Below are positions 6,748 through 15,549 of a DNA stretch of 64,000 bases, one piece after another. The number at the start of each line of letters is the position of its first letter. Within the stretch, counting starts at the first letter, position 1. Source of the DNA: DAOSXA01 sp964526835. Its GTDB lineage: Bacteria; Zixibacteria; MSB-5A5; GN15; FEB-12. The position numbers and the translations under genes are program-made. The stretch is from contig CAZGMK010000011.1 of assembly GCA_964526835.1 (NCBI GenBank), positions 26,884 through 90,883 on the forward strand, written 5' to 3'. Below the pieces are notes generated by a model. It saw nothing but the letters and a program-made list of their open reading frames with translations. It had not been told where the DNA came from and made no database searches.

Positions 6748-7983
6748 ATGCAGCAGCAACCGCAGGCCTACAGCGTCTATGCCATCACCCGGATGATCAA
6801 GGACACCCTCGCGTCGTCATTTCACGATATCTGGGTCGAAGGCGAGATCTCCAACTATCTGCACCACACCTCCGGCCACCGCTACTTCAACCTCAAGGAC
6901 GACAAGGCGGTCCTGAAGATAACCCTCTGGCGCTCGGTCGGATCCTCTCTCAAATTTGAGCCACAGAATGGCGGGAAGGTCCTGGCTTACGGCGATATCT
7001 CGGTCTACGAGAAGGCGGGGCAATATCAACTCAACTGCAGAAAGCTCATCCCCGTGGGTATCGGCGAGTTTGAGCTGGCCTTTCGTCAATTGCACGAAAG
7101 ACTGGCCGCCGAAGGTCTTTTCGCCCCCGACCTAAAAAAGCCGATACCCCGATTTTCGACCAGAATCGGAGTCGTGACTTCGCCCACCGGCGCGGCCATC
7201 AGGGATATCATCAATGTGGCGCGGCGTCGCAATGACACTGTCCAGTTAATCATCTATCCGGCCCAGGTGCAGGGATCGGGAGCCGCCGAGACAATCGCGG
7301 CCGGCATCGAGTACCTCAACACTCGAGACGACATTGATCTGATAATCACCGGACGGGGAGGAGGCTCGCTCGAAGATATCTGGCCGTTCAACGAAGAGAT
7401 TACCGTCCGCGCCATCGTGGCCTCACGTATACCGGTCATCTCTGCCGTCGGCCACGAAGTGGACACCACCCTGTCCGATCTCGCCGGCGACCTGCGCGCC
7501 CCGACCCCTTCGGCCGCGGCCGAGATTGCAATCTGGTCGCGCCGGGAATTCGAGGATCTTATTAATGGCCATGTTAATCGCGAGGCCATGTTGTTGGGGC
7601 ACAGGCTCAAGAGCGCCCGTTCTGAGCTGAAGGGTTTGATAAGTCGCCCTGTGTTCAGCCGTCCGCAAGAACTGACAGGGCAGAGACGGCAGTACCTCGA
7701 CAATTTGGTGCTGCGGATGATCACTTCCGGAAAAACTGTTTTCGAACGCCGGGGCCAACGCTTATCTTCTACATTGGCTCGATTGGATGCCCTGTCTCCT
7801 CTGAAGGTTTTGCAGCGCGGCTATTCGGTCAGCCGGAAGGTGCCGTCAGGCAAGGTGTTGAAGTCGGCCGCGGACTTGCTGCCCGGCGACCGCATGGAAA
7901 CACTTCTTGCCCGCGGCAGAGTTGTCTCATTTGTTGAGGAAGTAGCTGAGAAGCATCGCCATGACGGCAAGAAAGAAGTATAA
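6748..7983 (+). CDS. xseA: Exodeoxyribonuclease VII large subunit
   Basis: Large, catalytic subunit of ExoVII, which degrades single-stranded DNA to acid-insoluble oligonucleotides. The 411-residue protein has an N-terminal OB fold (about residues 10-110, including SVYAITRMIKDTLASSFHDI and VEGEISNY). The catalytic domain follows with IGVVTSPTGAAIRDIINVARRR and the hallmark GRGGGSLEDIWPFNEE near 205-220. The C-terminal half is a long helical region that binds XseB. It overlaps xseB by 23 nt. No Shine-Dalgarno sequence precedes the ATG. Confidence 0.97.
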   Translation: MQQQPQAYSVYAITRMIKDTLASSFHDIWVEGEISNYLHHTSGHRYFNLKDDKAVLKITLWRSVGSSLKFEPQNGGKVLAYGDISVYEKAGQYQLNCRKLIPVGIGEFELAFRQLHERLAAEGLFAPDLKKPIPRFSTRIGVVTSPTGAAIRDIINVARRRNDTVQLIIYPAQVQGSGAAETIAAGIEYLNTRDDIDLIITGRGGGSLEDIWPFNEEITVRAIVASRIPVISAVGHEVDTTLSDLAGDLRAPTPSAAAEIAIWSRREFEDLINGHVNREAMLLGHRLKSARSELKGLISRPVFSRPQELTGQRRQYLDNLVLRMITSGKTVFERRGQRLSSTLARLDALSPLKVLQRGYSVSRKVPSGKVLKSAADLLPGDRMETLLARGRVVSFVEEVAEKHRHDGKKEV

Positions 7984-8206
7984 GGACTTTGAATCTGCGG
8001 TAGGGCGCCTGGAGGCCATAACCGAGGAACTCGAATCCGGCGAGGCTACCCTGGAGGAGTCAATCGAATTGTACAGCGAGGGGCTCGCGATCGCCAAGGA
8101 ATGCCATGACAAGCTCGCCGCTGCCGAGAATAAGATCAAGGTAATCGCCCGCAAGAACGACATTGCCGTCGAGGAGGACTTCGAGGTTGAGGAGGCCGAC
8201 GAGTGA
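7961..8206 (+). CDS. xseB: Exodeoxyribonuclease VII small subunit
   Basis: An 81-residue helical protein that coats the XseA helical region. The family pattern FESAVGRLEAITEELESGEATLEESIELYSEGLAIAKEC spans residues about 10-48. It overlaps xseA upstream and ispA downstream (GTGA), so the three are translated together. The C-terminus is acidic (VEEDFEVEEADE). Confidence 0.95.
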   Translation: MTARKKYKDFESAVGRLEAITEELESGEATLEESIELYSEGLAIAKECHDKLAAAENKIKVIARKNDIAVEEDFEVEEADE

Positions 8207-9093
8207 GTCCGGTGGCCATTATGGATGGAAAGCAGAAGCTGGCCGCTGGGCGTAACTTGACCGACCGTTTGCTGACGCGCTACCTGCCTTCGCCCGATGT
8301 CGAGCCGAGGATCCTGCACGAGGCTATGCGGTATTCGGTTATGGCCGGCGGCAAGCGCCTGAGGCCGATACTGGCCCTGGCGTCTTACGAATACTGCAAT
8401 GGTGATACCGAGGGCTTTGATTTGCCCATCCATTATGCGATGGCCTCCCTCGAGATAGTCCACACCTACTCGCTCATTCACGATGATCTGCCGTGCATGG
8501 ATGATGACGACTTGCGTCGCGGTCAGCCTACGTGCCACAAGAGATTCGGTGAAGCCGAGGCGGTTCTGGCCGGAGACGCTCTCCATGTAGTCGCCTTCGA
8601 GCTGATGGCGCGCACCGGTTCAGTCCCGGCCGTTCTCGAGCTGACTCACGCCGTGGGCACTCAGGGCATGATCGGCGGTCAGATGGCCGACATCGCAGCC
8701 GAGGGCAAGGAGGCTGTCACCCCTGCGGAGGTGATGAACATCCATATGCGCAAGACCGGGGCGCTGATTAGAAGCTCCGTCATTATCGGCGCCATACTCG
8801 CCGGCGCCGACCCGGCCACCCGGGAGCACCTGTCATGCTACGGAGAGAAAACAGGGCTAGCCTTCCAGATCGTCGATGATATTCTGGACATTGAGGGTGA
8901 TCAAGCCCTTCTTGGTAAGCAGGTGGGCTCGGACAGCAAGAACGCCAAGGCCACATATCCGGCGGCGGTGGGTCTCGATGAGGCTCGTCGACAGGCCGGA
9001 GAGCTGATAGAACAGGCTATCGAGGCCCTGGGCGGCGACGATGACAACATGCTGGCCTTTGTGGCCCGTTACATAGCCCAAAGGAACCGCTAG
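8203..9093 (+). CDS. ispA: Short-chain polyprenyl diphosphate synthase (farnesyl/geranylgeranyl type)
   Basis: Condenses DMAPP or GPP with IPP to give C15 or C20 diphosphates that feed UppS and quinone side chains. The 296-residue protein has the first Asp-rich motif DDLPCMDDDDLRRG (with the bacterial insertion DDxxxxD) near residues 88-101 and the second DDILDIEGD near 226-234. It also has GGKRLRP near 47. This pattern fits bacterial FPP synthase, but a GGPP synthase cannot be excluded, so the symbol names the family. GTG start overlaps the xseB stop. The order xseA-xseB-ispA-dxs is widely conserved. Confidence 0.93.
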   Translation: MSPVAIMDGKQKLAAGRNLTDRLLTRYLPSPDVEPRILHEAMRYSVMAGGKRLRPILALASYEYCNGDTEGFDLPIHYAMASLEIVHTYSLIHDDLPCMDDDDLRRGQPTCHKRFGEAEAVLAGDALHVVAFELMARTGSVPAVLELTHAVGTQGMIGGQMADIAAEGKEAVTPAEVMNIHMRKTGALIRSSVIIGAILAGADPATREHLSCYGEKTGLAFQIVDDILDIEGDQALLGKQVGSDSKNAKATYPAAVGLDEARRQAGELIEQAIEALGGDDDNMLAFVARYIAQRNR

Positions 9094-9113
9094 GAGTCTG
9101 CGTATAAAGCGAT

Positions 9114-11099
9114 ATGGAGTATTTGCCGCGCATAAACAGTCCGGCCGACCTGAAGAAGCTGAAGGCGGAGGAGCTCCCCGCGCTGGCCGAGGAAATCAGG
9201 CACAGGATCATCGCAACGGTGTCTCAGACGGGAGGACATCTGGCCACCAATCTGGGCGCCGTGGAGTTGACCCTGGCCCTGCATTACACATTCAATTTAC
9301 CCGGCGACAAGCTGGTCTGGGATGTCAGCCATCAGATATACCCGCACAAGCTTCTGACCGGACGGCGTGACCGATTCGACACGATTCGGCAGTACGGCGG
9401 TTTGGCCGGTTTCGCCAAGCGCGAGGAGTCGGAATACGATTGCTTTGGCGCGGGCCACGCCTCGACGTCGATCTCGGCGGCCTGCGGGCTGGCCGCGGCC
9501 CGGGACGCCGCCGGACTGGGTCACAAAGTAATTGCGATCATCGGCGACGGGTCGCTGACCGGGGGCCTGGCTTACGAGGGGCTGAACAACGCCGGCACAT
9601 CCAGGCGTAACATGCTCGTGATCCTCAACGACAACACCTGGTCGATCTCGAAGAATGTCGGCGCGATATCAAAGTACCTGACCAATATAATGGCCGATGA
9701 GAAGTTCAACCGACTTCGCAACGAAGTCTGGGAGCTGACCGGCAGGTTCAAGCGACGCGATCGTATTCGCCAGACTATCGCCAACCTTGAGCACTCGATC
9801 AACTCGCTGCTGGTTCCGGGAATGGTATTCCAGAAGCTGGGCTTTCGGTACTTCGGCCCGATCGACGGTCACGACCTGCCGCTGCTCCTTCGCACGCTCG
9901 AGAAGATCAAGAACCTCTCCGGTCCGCTGCTGCTGCATGTGGGCACGACGAAGGGCAAGGGCTGCGAGTTCGCCGAGTGCAATCCTACGCGTTATCACGG
10001 CGTCGGAGCCTTCGACAAGATCACCGGCAAATTCGCCCCCAGGGTGGCCGGACGGCCGTCCTACACCGAGGTATTCGGCCGGACGATGGTGGAATTGGGT
10101 GCGAAGGACAAGCGTGTCATGGCAATAACTGCGGCGATGGCATCGGGTACGGGCCTGGTGGAGTTCAGCGAGGCATACCCGGATCGCTTCTTCGATGTCG
10201 GCATCGCTGAGGGCCATGCCGGTTGCATGGCAGCGGGGCTGGCGGCCGGAGGCCAGCGCCCATATGTGGCCGTGTACTCCACTTTCATGCAGCGCGCCTA
10301 TGACCAAGTGATCCACGATATTGCTCTTCAGAAACTTCCGGTCGTGATCTGCATGGACCGGGCCGGCCTGGTCGGCGATGATGGTCCTACCCATCATGGC
10401 GTGTTCGACATCGCGTCGATGTCCGCAGTTCCGAGCCTGACTTTCGCGGCTCCGAAGGACGGATCCGAGTTGCGCGCGATGCTCCACCATACTATCACCC
10501 ACGAGCCCGACGGTCCGACGGCCATTCGATACCCGCGAGCCTCTGTTCCCGACGACGTTGACGAGAAAGTACCCGATATCGAGTGGGGAACCTGGGAAGA
10601 AGTCACTCCCGGCGGCGACGTGGCCATTCTGGCGGTGGGTACGATGGTGGAGAAAGCGATGAAAGCAGCCGAGGAACTCGTCGAAAAGGGCATCGAGTTG
10701 TGGGTGATCAACGCTCGCTTTGTCAAGCCATTGGACAAGAAAATGCTGCGCCGAGTCATGGACAGCACGCGGGCCATTATCACGGCTGAGGAAGGCTGCA
10801 TCGCCGGTGGCTTCGGGCAGGCGATCGCCTGCCACCTCGCGGAGAACGGTTATCGGGGTGGTTTCAAAGCGCTGGGTATCCCCGATGGTTTTGTCACTCA
10901 TGGCGATCGCCCGCTTCTGCTGCGGGATGTAGGACTGGATGTTGCGGGTATCTGCCGGGCCGTCGCTCAGATAGCTGCGGGACGGGGTCAGCAGCAGGAG
11001 CCGAACCTTCTGAAAAAGCTCATATTCGGCAAAAATGGTAACCGCCGTCGTCGTGATGAACCCGACTCGGCTCGGTCGGTCGCCCAGGGGAATCGTTGA
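9114..11099 (+). CDS. dxs: 1-deoxy-D-xylulose-5-phosphate synthase
   Basis: First enzyme of the non-mevalonate isoprenoid pathway: pyruvate and glyceraldehyde 3-phosphate give DXP, using thiamine diphosphate. The 661-residue length is slightly long because of a basic, Arg-rich C-terminal tail (about the last 30 residues) not typical of the family. Visible motifs are the N-terminal HLATNLGAVELTLALHY, the ThDP/Mg motif GDGSLTGGLAYEGLNNAG near residue 142, DGHDLP, and the transketolase pyrimidine-binding part MAITAAMASGTGL with the DVGIAEGHA motif. It directly follows ispA in the same operon. TATAAA at 9103-9108 sits 5 nt before the ATG but no -35 fits. Confidence 0.97.
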   Translation: MEYLPRINSPADLKKLKAEELPALAEEIRHRIIATVSQTGGHLATNLGAVELTLALHYTFNLPGDKLVWDVSHQIYPHKLLTGRRDRFDTIRQYGGLAGFAKREESEYDCFGAGHASTSISAACGLAAARDAAGLGHKVIAIIGDGSLTGGLAYEGLNNAGTSRRNMLVILNDNTWSISKNVGAISKYLTNIMADEKFNRLRNEVWELTGRFKRRDRIRQTIANLEHSINSLLVPGMVFQKLGFRYFGPIDGHDLPLLLRTLEKIKNLSGPLLLHVGTTKGKGCEFAECNPTRYHGVGAFDKITGKFAPRVAGRPSYTEVFGRTMVELGAKDKRVMAITAAMASGTGLVEFSEAYPDRFFDVGIAEGHAGCMAAGLAAGGQRPYVAVYSTFMQRAYDQVIHDIALQKLPVVICMDRAGLVGDDGPTHHGVFDIASMSAVPSLTFAAPKDGSELRAMLHHTITHEPDGPTAIRYPRASVPDDVDEKVPDIEWGTWEEVTPGGDVAILAVGTMVEKAMKAAEELVEKGIELWVINARFVKPLDKKMLRRVMDSTRAIITAEEGCIAGGFGQAIACHLAENGYRGGFKALGIPDGFVTHGDRPLLLRDVGLDVAGICRAVAQIAAGRGQQQEPNLLKKLIFGKNGNRRRRDEPDSARSVAQGNR

Positions 11100-11106
11100 T
11101 CGGTAT

Positions 11107-11979
11107 ATGAAATTCGGTCTGATTGCAAACCTTCGCCGGCGGGGCGCCTCGAGCGCAATCGCGTCATTCGAGGCGTGGGCGAAAGAGACCGGCAATGAAC
11201 TGATCCTGTGCGACGATCTCGACGAATTGAGCGACTCGGATCTGCCGATGGCCCCTCGCCAGGACATCGCCGGACAGGTCGATATGCTGGTTTCGATGGG
11301 GGGGGATGGGACGCTGCTGGCCTCAGCCAGGCAGGGAGGACCGGCCGGTGTTCCGGTTCTGGGTATCAATCTCGGGTCGCTCGGATTCCTCACGCAATTG
11401 CAGCCCCACCAGCTCCGCGGAGCGCTTGACAAGATTGCGCGCGGGGACTTTGAAATCGAGAAGAGGATGGTTCTGCAGGCCGAAATCGCCGGCAAACCGA
11501 GGCTGACCAGCCCTTATGCCCTCAATGATGTGGTGATCGACAACGGCCCGATTGCGCGGCTGATAAACATAAGCCTGGCGGCCAACGGGGAAGAGGTCGT
11601 TAACTATCGCGCCGATGGGCTCATTCTCGCCACGCCCACCGGCTCGACAGCGTACAGCTTGGCCGCCGGTGGCCCGATTGTGCATCCCAGGATGGAAGCG
11701 ATTGTCTGTTCGCCGATATCTTCGTTTTCCCTGTCCACGAGACCGATGATTTTTCCGGCCGGTGAGAGGCTGACTCTGCGGATTCGCAGCCAGCATGAGG
11801 TGGCGGGCCTCACCCTTGATGGCCAGGTGATGTCGCCGTTGATGGACGACGATGAGATCACGGTCACCCGGGCGGAGTTCTATCTGAAATTCGTTCGCTT
11901 TCCGGACAGCTCCTTCTACGAGGTCCTTCGTCGTAAGCTGCATTGGGGAGTCTCCCCGCACGACAATTATCGTGAGTGA
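11107..11979 (+). CDS. nadK: NAD kinase
   Basis: Phosphorylates NAD to NADP. The GGDGTLL motif that binds the nucleotide and metal is at residues about 64-70, followed by GINLGSLGFLT and the TPTGSTAYSLAAGGPIV loop near 180-196. The product is 290 residues, the family norm. The frame is open upstream to 11035 inside dxs, but the ATG at 11107 (MKFGLIANL) starts where NAD kinases begin and lies 7 nt after the dxs stop. The ribosome-binding site is weak (AGGGGA about 15 nt upstream). It is the last gene of the xseA-nadK chain. Confidence 0.95.
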   Translation: MKFGLIANLRRRGASSAIASFEAWAKETGNELILCDDLDELSDSDLPMAPRQDIAGQVDMLVSMGGDGTLLASARQGGPAGVPVLGINLGSLGFLTQLQPHQLRGALDKIARGDFEIEKRMVLQAEIAGKPRLTSPYALNDVVIDNGPIARLINISLAANGEEVVNYRADGLILATPTGSTAYSLAAGGPIVHPRMEAIVCSPISSFSLSTRPMIFPAGERLTLRIRSQHEVAGLTLDGQVMSPLMDDDEITVTRAEFYLKFVRFPDSSFYEVLRRKLHWGVSPHDNYRE

Positions 11980-12042
11980 GGCGGCGGGCCAAAAAGGCCT
12001 TGCCCTTGCTGAGCCGTTGATATAGCTTTGCTCACGCCGCAA

Positions 12043-12118
12043 GCGGGAGTAACTCAGTGGCTAGAGTCACGGCCTTCCAAGCCGTTGGTCGCGGGTTCGA
12101 ATCCCGTCTCCCGCTCCA
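12043..12118 (+). tRNA. tRNA-Gly (anticodon TCC)
   Basis: Seven-base acceptor stem GCGGGAG with CTCCCGC, D arm, anticodon stem ACGGC/GCCGT with loop CTTCCAA (anticodon TCC at 12076-12078, reads GGA and GGG), and a T arm with GGTTCGAATCC. The CCA end is encoded at 12116-12118. A terminator hairpin with a T run follows about 44 nt later. Confidence 0.97.
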
Positions 12119-12161
12119 AATTCCTCCGACCCATTCAGACAGTAGGTCGAAACCCCATACG

Positions 12162-12186
12162 CGCTAACTTTAGGTTAGTGTTTTTT
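12162..12186 (+). terminator. Intrinsic terminator after tRNA-Gly
   Basis: CGCTAAC pairs with GTTAGTG (one G-U pair) around a short loop and is followed by TTTTTTGTTG, the classic stem plus U-tract layout. Confidence 0.75.
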
Positions 12187-12222
12187 GTTGATTTTTGGGT
12201 TTTGGTGTGGTTACGCTATGGC

Positions 12223-12343
12223 ATGGATAACAGATACATTACCAAGGATAATGATTGGCTTCACGTCTTGAGCATGTTGCCTGACGACCTGGATCAGTCA
12301 TGTATATCTAAGTTAGCGGTATCGCGGTTTCGCGAGATCGGTT
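12223..12343 (+). pseudogene. Transposase-like N-terminal fragment (possibly IS4 group)
   Basis: From the ATG at 12223 the frame reads MDNRYITKDNDWLHVLSMLP, then DDLDQSCISKLAVSRFREI. The W..VL..LP.DL......LA..R.REI pattern resembles the N-terminus of IS4-group transposases as I recall them. The similarity ends exactly where the hairpin array begins, and no catalytic part follows, so if real this is a remnant. The match is by eye only and could be chance. Confidence 0.35.
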
Positions 12344-12735
12344 CAGTGGTTGGCGGACGTCCTCGTCTGCCAACGTCCTTCTTTCGTCTGGGCACGAGGG
12401 GTTGAGCTGGTGCACGGGGACGTACACCAGCCACAGGTGTGCGGGCTGCGGAGTCGGGTCAGGCGAGCCGGTCGTTGAGCAACTGCGTATCACAGTGGTT
12501 GGCGGACGTCCTCGTCTGCCAACGTCTTTCTTTCGTCTGGGCACGAGGGGTTGAGCTGGTGCACGGGGACGTACACCAGCCACAGGTGTGCGGGCTGCGG
12601 AGTCGGGTCAGGCGAGCCGGTCGTTGAGCAACTGCGTATCACAGTGGTTGGCGGACGTCCTCGTCTGCCAACGTCTTTCATTCCAACCGGATATCAGAAA
12701 GTGCTGGTGCACGGGGACGTACACCAGCCACAAAG
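12344..12735 (+). repeat. Tandem array of 149-bp units, each with two hairpins
   Basis: Unit 1 is 12344-12492, unit 2 is 12493-12641 and a shortened unit 3 runs from 12642 to about 12735. The units are nearly identical (a CCTT/CTTT difference is visible after GCCAACGT). Each begins with an 11-bp inverted repeat (GTTGGCGGACG, loop TCCT, CGTCTGCCAAC) and holds a second one (CTGGTGCAC, loop GGGGAC, GTACACCAG). Unit 3 lacks the middle but keeps both hairpins. The layout resembles REP/BIME-type or non-autonomous mobile hairpin elements. Confidence 0.85.
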
Positions 12736-12810
12736 TTGATTCGATGCCCGAAACTCCTGGATCTCCGTTTTCACGGCGATGACAAAACCGCCAGTCCCGT
12801 GTTTTATCTC

Positions 12811-12837
12811 GTCCCGTCCGCTTCTGCGGCGGGACGG
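12811..12837. repeat. GC-rich hairpin
   Basis: GTCCCG-T-CCGC and GCGG-CGGGAC pair around TTCT with one bulged base. There is no T tract, so it is unlikely to be a terminator. It lies just after the repeat array. Confidence 0.4.
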
Positions 12838-13102
12838 GAGGCTCGGACGCTCCGCGTCAGCATAGGGTTATGAAGCGGCCGGGGAGGCGTTGCCCGCAGA
12901 GCAAGGCAACGAGAAAAGGACGAAACCTGTTGGGGTTTAATGGCATAAGGCAATTCCACTCGGTTTCGTCCAGCCCCCCAGCCCGATTCGTGCCGATCCG
13001 AGCGAGGTTTCTGCCCAAAAAGTGAACAGATTCAGTAAACTGTTGTCCCCTGCGGCCGACTATAATTGTGGACAACGGCCGGTCGGCAGTCGGCATTTTT
13101 TG

Positions 13103-13129
13103 CTGTCAAGCGAAAAATTCGCTTGACAG
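13103..13129. promoter_or_regulatory. Perfect 12-bp palindrome over the -35 box (operator-like)
   Basis: CTGTCAAGCGAA (13103-13114) and TTCGCTTGACAG (13118-13129) are exact inverted copies separated by AAA. The right arm contains the TTGACA -35 box of the downstream promoter, so a protein bound here would block RNA polymerase. No T run follows, which argues against a terminator. Confidence 0.6.
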
Positions 13130-13151
13130 TTGTTGCCGGGCAACTAATTAT
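13123..13151 (+). promoter_or_regulatory. Promoter of the tRNA-Thr-tuf-secE-nusG-rpl-rpo operon
   Basis: Consensus TTGACA (13123-13128), 17-nt spacer, AATTAT (13146-13151, four of six matches). Transcription would begin near 13158, about 70 nt before tRNA-Thr. The -35 lies inside a perfect palindrome. Confidence 0.7.
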
Positions 13152-13226
13152 GTGGCTTGCCTATGAGGTCTCTGGGCATTTTTTTTGGCCTTGACCCCGA
13201 GGCAAAGACATTGAGAATACGTCGAA

Positions 13227-13299
13227 GCCCAGATAGCTCAGGAGGTAGAGCACATCCTTGGTAAGGATGAGGTCACCAGTTCGAATCTGGTTCTGGGCT
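13227..13299 (+). tRNA. tRNA-Thr (anticodon GGT)
   Basis: Acceptor stem GCCCAGA/TCTGGGC, anticodon stem CATCC/GGATG with loop TTGGTAA (GGT at 13260-13262, reads ACC and ACU), T loop TTCGAAT. CCA is not encoded. It lies 32 nt before tuf, the same kind of tRNA-tuf linkage found in many bacteria, and is probably processed from the tuf transcript. Confidence 0.97.
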
Positions 13300-13331
13300 T
13301 TTGGTAAGGATTATGGAGGCTACAGCAGGCT

Positions 13332-14543
<1,212 letters not shown>

Positions 14544-14591
14544 GTTGTAAGGCCGACTGGTTCCTGGGTCGGATTGGGCGAATAAAGGCTT

Positions 14592-14624
14592 CGCGGCATT
14601 GGTGCTCACAGGTCCAATGCCGCG
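14592..14624 (+). other. Strong hairpin between tuf and tRNA-Trp
   Basis: CGCGGCATTGG and CCAATGCCGCG form a perfect 11-bp stem with an 11-nt loop. There is no U tract, so an RNA-processing site or partial attenuator between the tuf message and the tRNA is more likely than a terminator. Confidence 0.55.
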
Positions 14625-14673
14625 TCGGCGTCGATTGGACGCGATGAACCGGGTGGATGCTGATAAACAGGTT

Positions 14674-14750
14674 AGGCCAGTAGCTCTAATTGGTAGAGCG
14701 CCGGTCTCCAAAACCGGATGTTGGGGGTTCGAGTCCCTCCTGGCCTGCCA
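14674..14750 (+). tRNA. tRNA-Trp (anticodon CCA)
   Basis: Acceptor stem AGGCCAG/CTGGCCT, anticodon stem CCGGT/ACCGG with loop CTCCAAA (anticodon CCA), T arm GGGGGTTCGAGTCCCTC, and encoded CCA at 14748-14750. The tuf-tRNA-Trp-secE-nusG order is conserved in many bacteria. Confidence 0.97.
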
Positions 14751-14771
14751 TAAACTGTTGAGTGAAGCGCT

Positions 14772-14969
14772 TTGGAGAAAATAAAGAAGTTTCTCAAAGA
14801 GGTCCTCGCAGAAATGCGAAAAGTGACCTGGCCGACGAAGGACGAGTTGATGGGTTCAACAATCGTGGTGATCGTGGTGTCGCTGATTGTGGCCATATTT
14901 ATTGGCATTGTCGACCGCATACTCAGCTTTGCGGTTAAGGCCATATTTGGCGGTGGCCTTGGAGGCTGA
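14772..14969 (+). CDS. secE: Preprotein translocase subunit SecE
   Basis: Small clamp subunit of the SecYEG export channel. 65 residues with the family motif KEVLAEMRKVTWPTKDEL and one membrane segment (about residues 29-50, SLIVAIFIGIVDRILSFAVK). This is the short, single-helix form. The start is TTG with only a weak ribosome-binding site. rpmG (L33), often found just before secE, is absent from the 14544-14673 spacer. Confidence 0.95.
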   Translation: MEKIKKFLKEVLAEMRKVTWPTKDELMGSTIVVIVVSLIVAIFIGIVDRILSFAVKAIFGGGLGG

Positions 14970-14976
14970 ACAGCAA

Positions 14977-15519
14977 ATGGCGTTGCGGTGGTATGCGGTC
15001 CATACATATAGTGGACACGAGCACAAGGCCAAGCGGTACCTCGAATCGGCGGTGGAGAATGCCGGGTTAGGGGACAAGTTCGGCGATATTCTCGTGCCTA
15101 CCGAGGAAGTCACCGAGATGCGTCAGGGCAAACGATCGACGAGCACGAAGAAGTTCCTGCCGAGCTACATTCTGGTGCAGGTCGACTTGGATCGCGACAC
15201 CCAGCAGCTTGTTGTCAACACCCCCGGCGTCACCAATTTCGTGGGCGTGCAGCCGGGCAAGATGCCGCGGCCCCTGCGCGACGCCGAGGTTAATCGCATT
15301 GTCGGCCAGATCGACTCGAGCCGGATGGAGGAGCCATCCGATGTGCCCTTCACAGCGGGCGACTCGGTCAAGGTAATCGACGGCCCGTTTGCGGATTTCA
15401 CCGGAACGGTTTCGGAAGTGAATCTGGAGCGCAAGAAAGTCAAGGTCATGGTTTCGATCTTCGGGCGTCCGACCCCGGTCGAGCTGGACTTTCTGCAAGT
15501 GGAGATCGTTAAGAAATAG
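14977..15519 (+). CDS. nusG: Transcription termination/antitermination factor NusG
   Basis: Binds RNA polymerase and couples it to Rho or the ribosome. 180 residues: NGN domain (MALRWYAVHTYSGHEHKAKR, then FLPSYILVQ and TPGVTNFVG) and a C-terminal KOW domain (GDSVKVIDGPFADFTGTVSE near 126-145). The frame is open upstream to 14887 inside secE, but the ATG at 14977 is preceded by GGAGG and matches the family start. It lies 7 nt after secE. Confidence 0.97.
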   Translation: MALRWYAVHTYSGHEHKAKRYLESAVENAGLGDKFGDILVPTEEVTEMRQGKRSTSTKKFLPSYILVQVDLDRDTQQLVVNTPGVTNFVGVQPGKMPRPLRDAEVNRIVGQIDSSRMEEPSDVPFTAGDSVKVIDGPFADFTGTVSEVNLERKKVKVMVSIFGRPTPVELDFLQVEIVKK

Positions 15520-15549
15520 GTCGGGACTGGTAACTGGAGATAGACTACA

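Larger units (their letters stand above)
12119..13226. other. Long intergenic region between tRNA-Gly and tRNA-Thr
   Basis: About 1.1 kb with no intact gene. In order it holds the tRNA-Gly terminator, a transposase-like fragment (12223-12343), an array of two and a half 149-bp hairpin units (12344-12735), a GC-rich hairpin near 12811-12837, about 230 bp in which I see nothing, a TATAAT without a fitting -35 at 13061-13066, and the palindrome and promoter of the tuf operon (13103-13151). Short open frames across the array are repeats of VGGRPRLPTS-like peptides in several frames and are not genes. Confidence 0.8.

Noticed and set aside
9669..11495. 608-residue minus-strand ORF opposite dxs and nadK
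   Set aside because: It lies antisense to two clear genes, has no recognisable domain, and its length follows from GC-rich codon structure of the real genes.
12344..12735. CRISPR array
   Set aside because: The stretches between the hairpins are themselves identical from unit to unit, so there are no unique spacers, and the unit length is 149 bp.
13061..13066. TATAAT as a second tuf-operon promoter
   Set aside because: No sequence near the -35 consensus lies 15-19 nt upstream.
14544..14673. rpmG (L33) in the tuf-tRNA-Trp spacer
   Set aside because: All frames were read; no CxxC or L33-like sequence is present.
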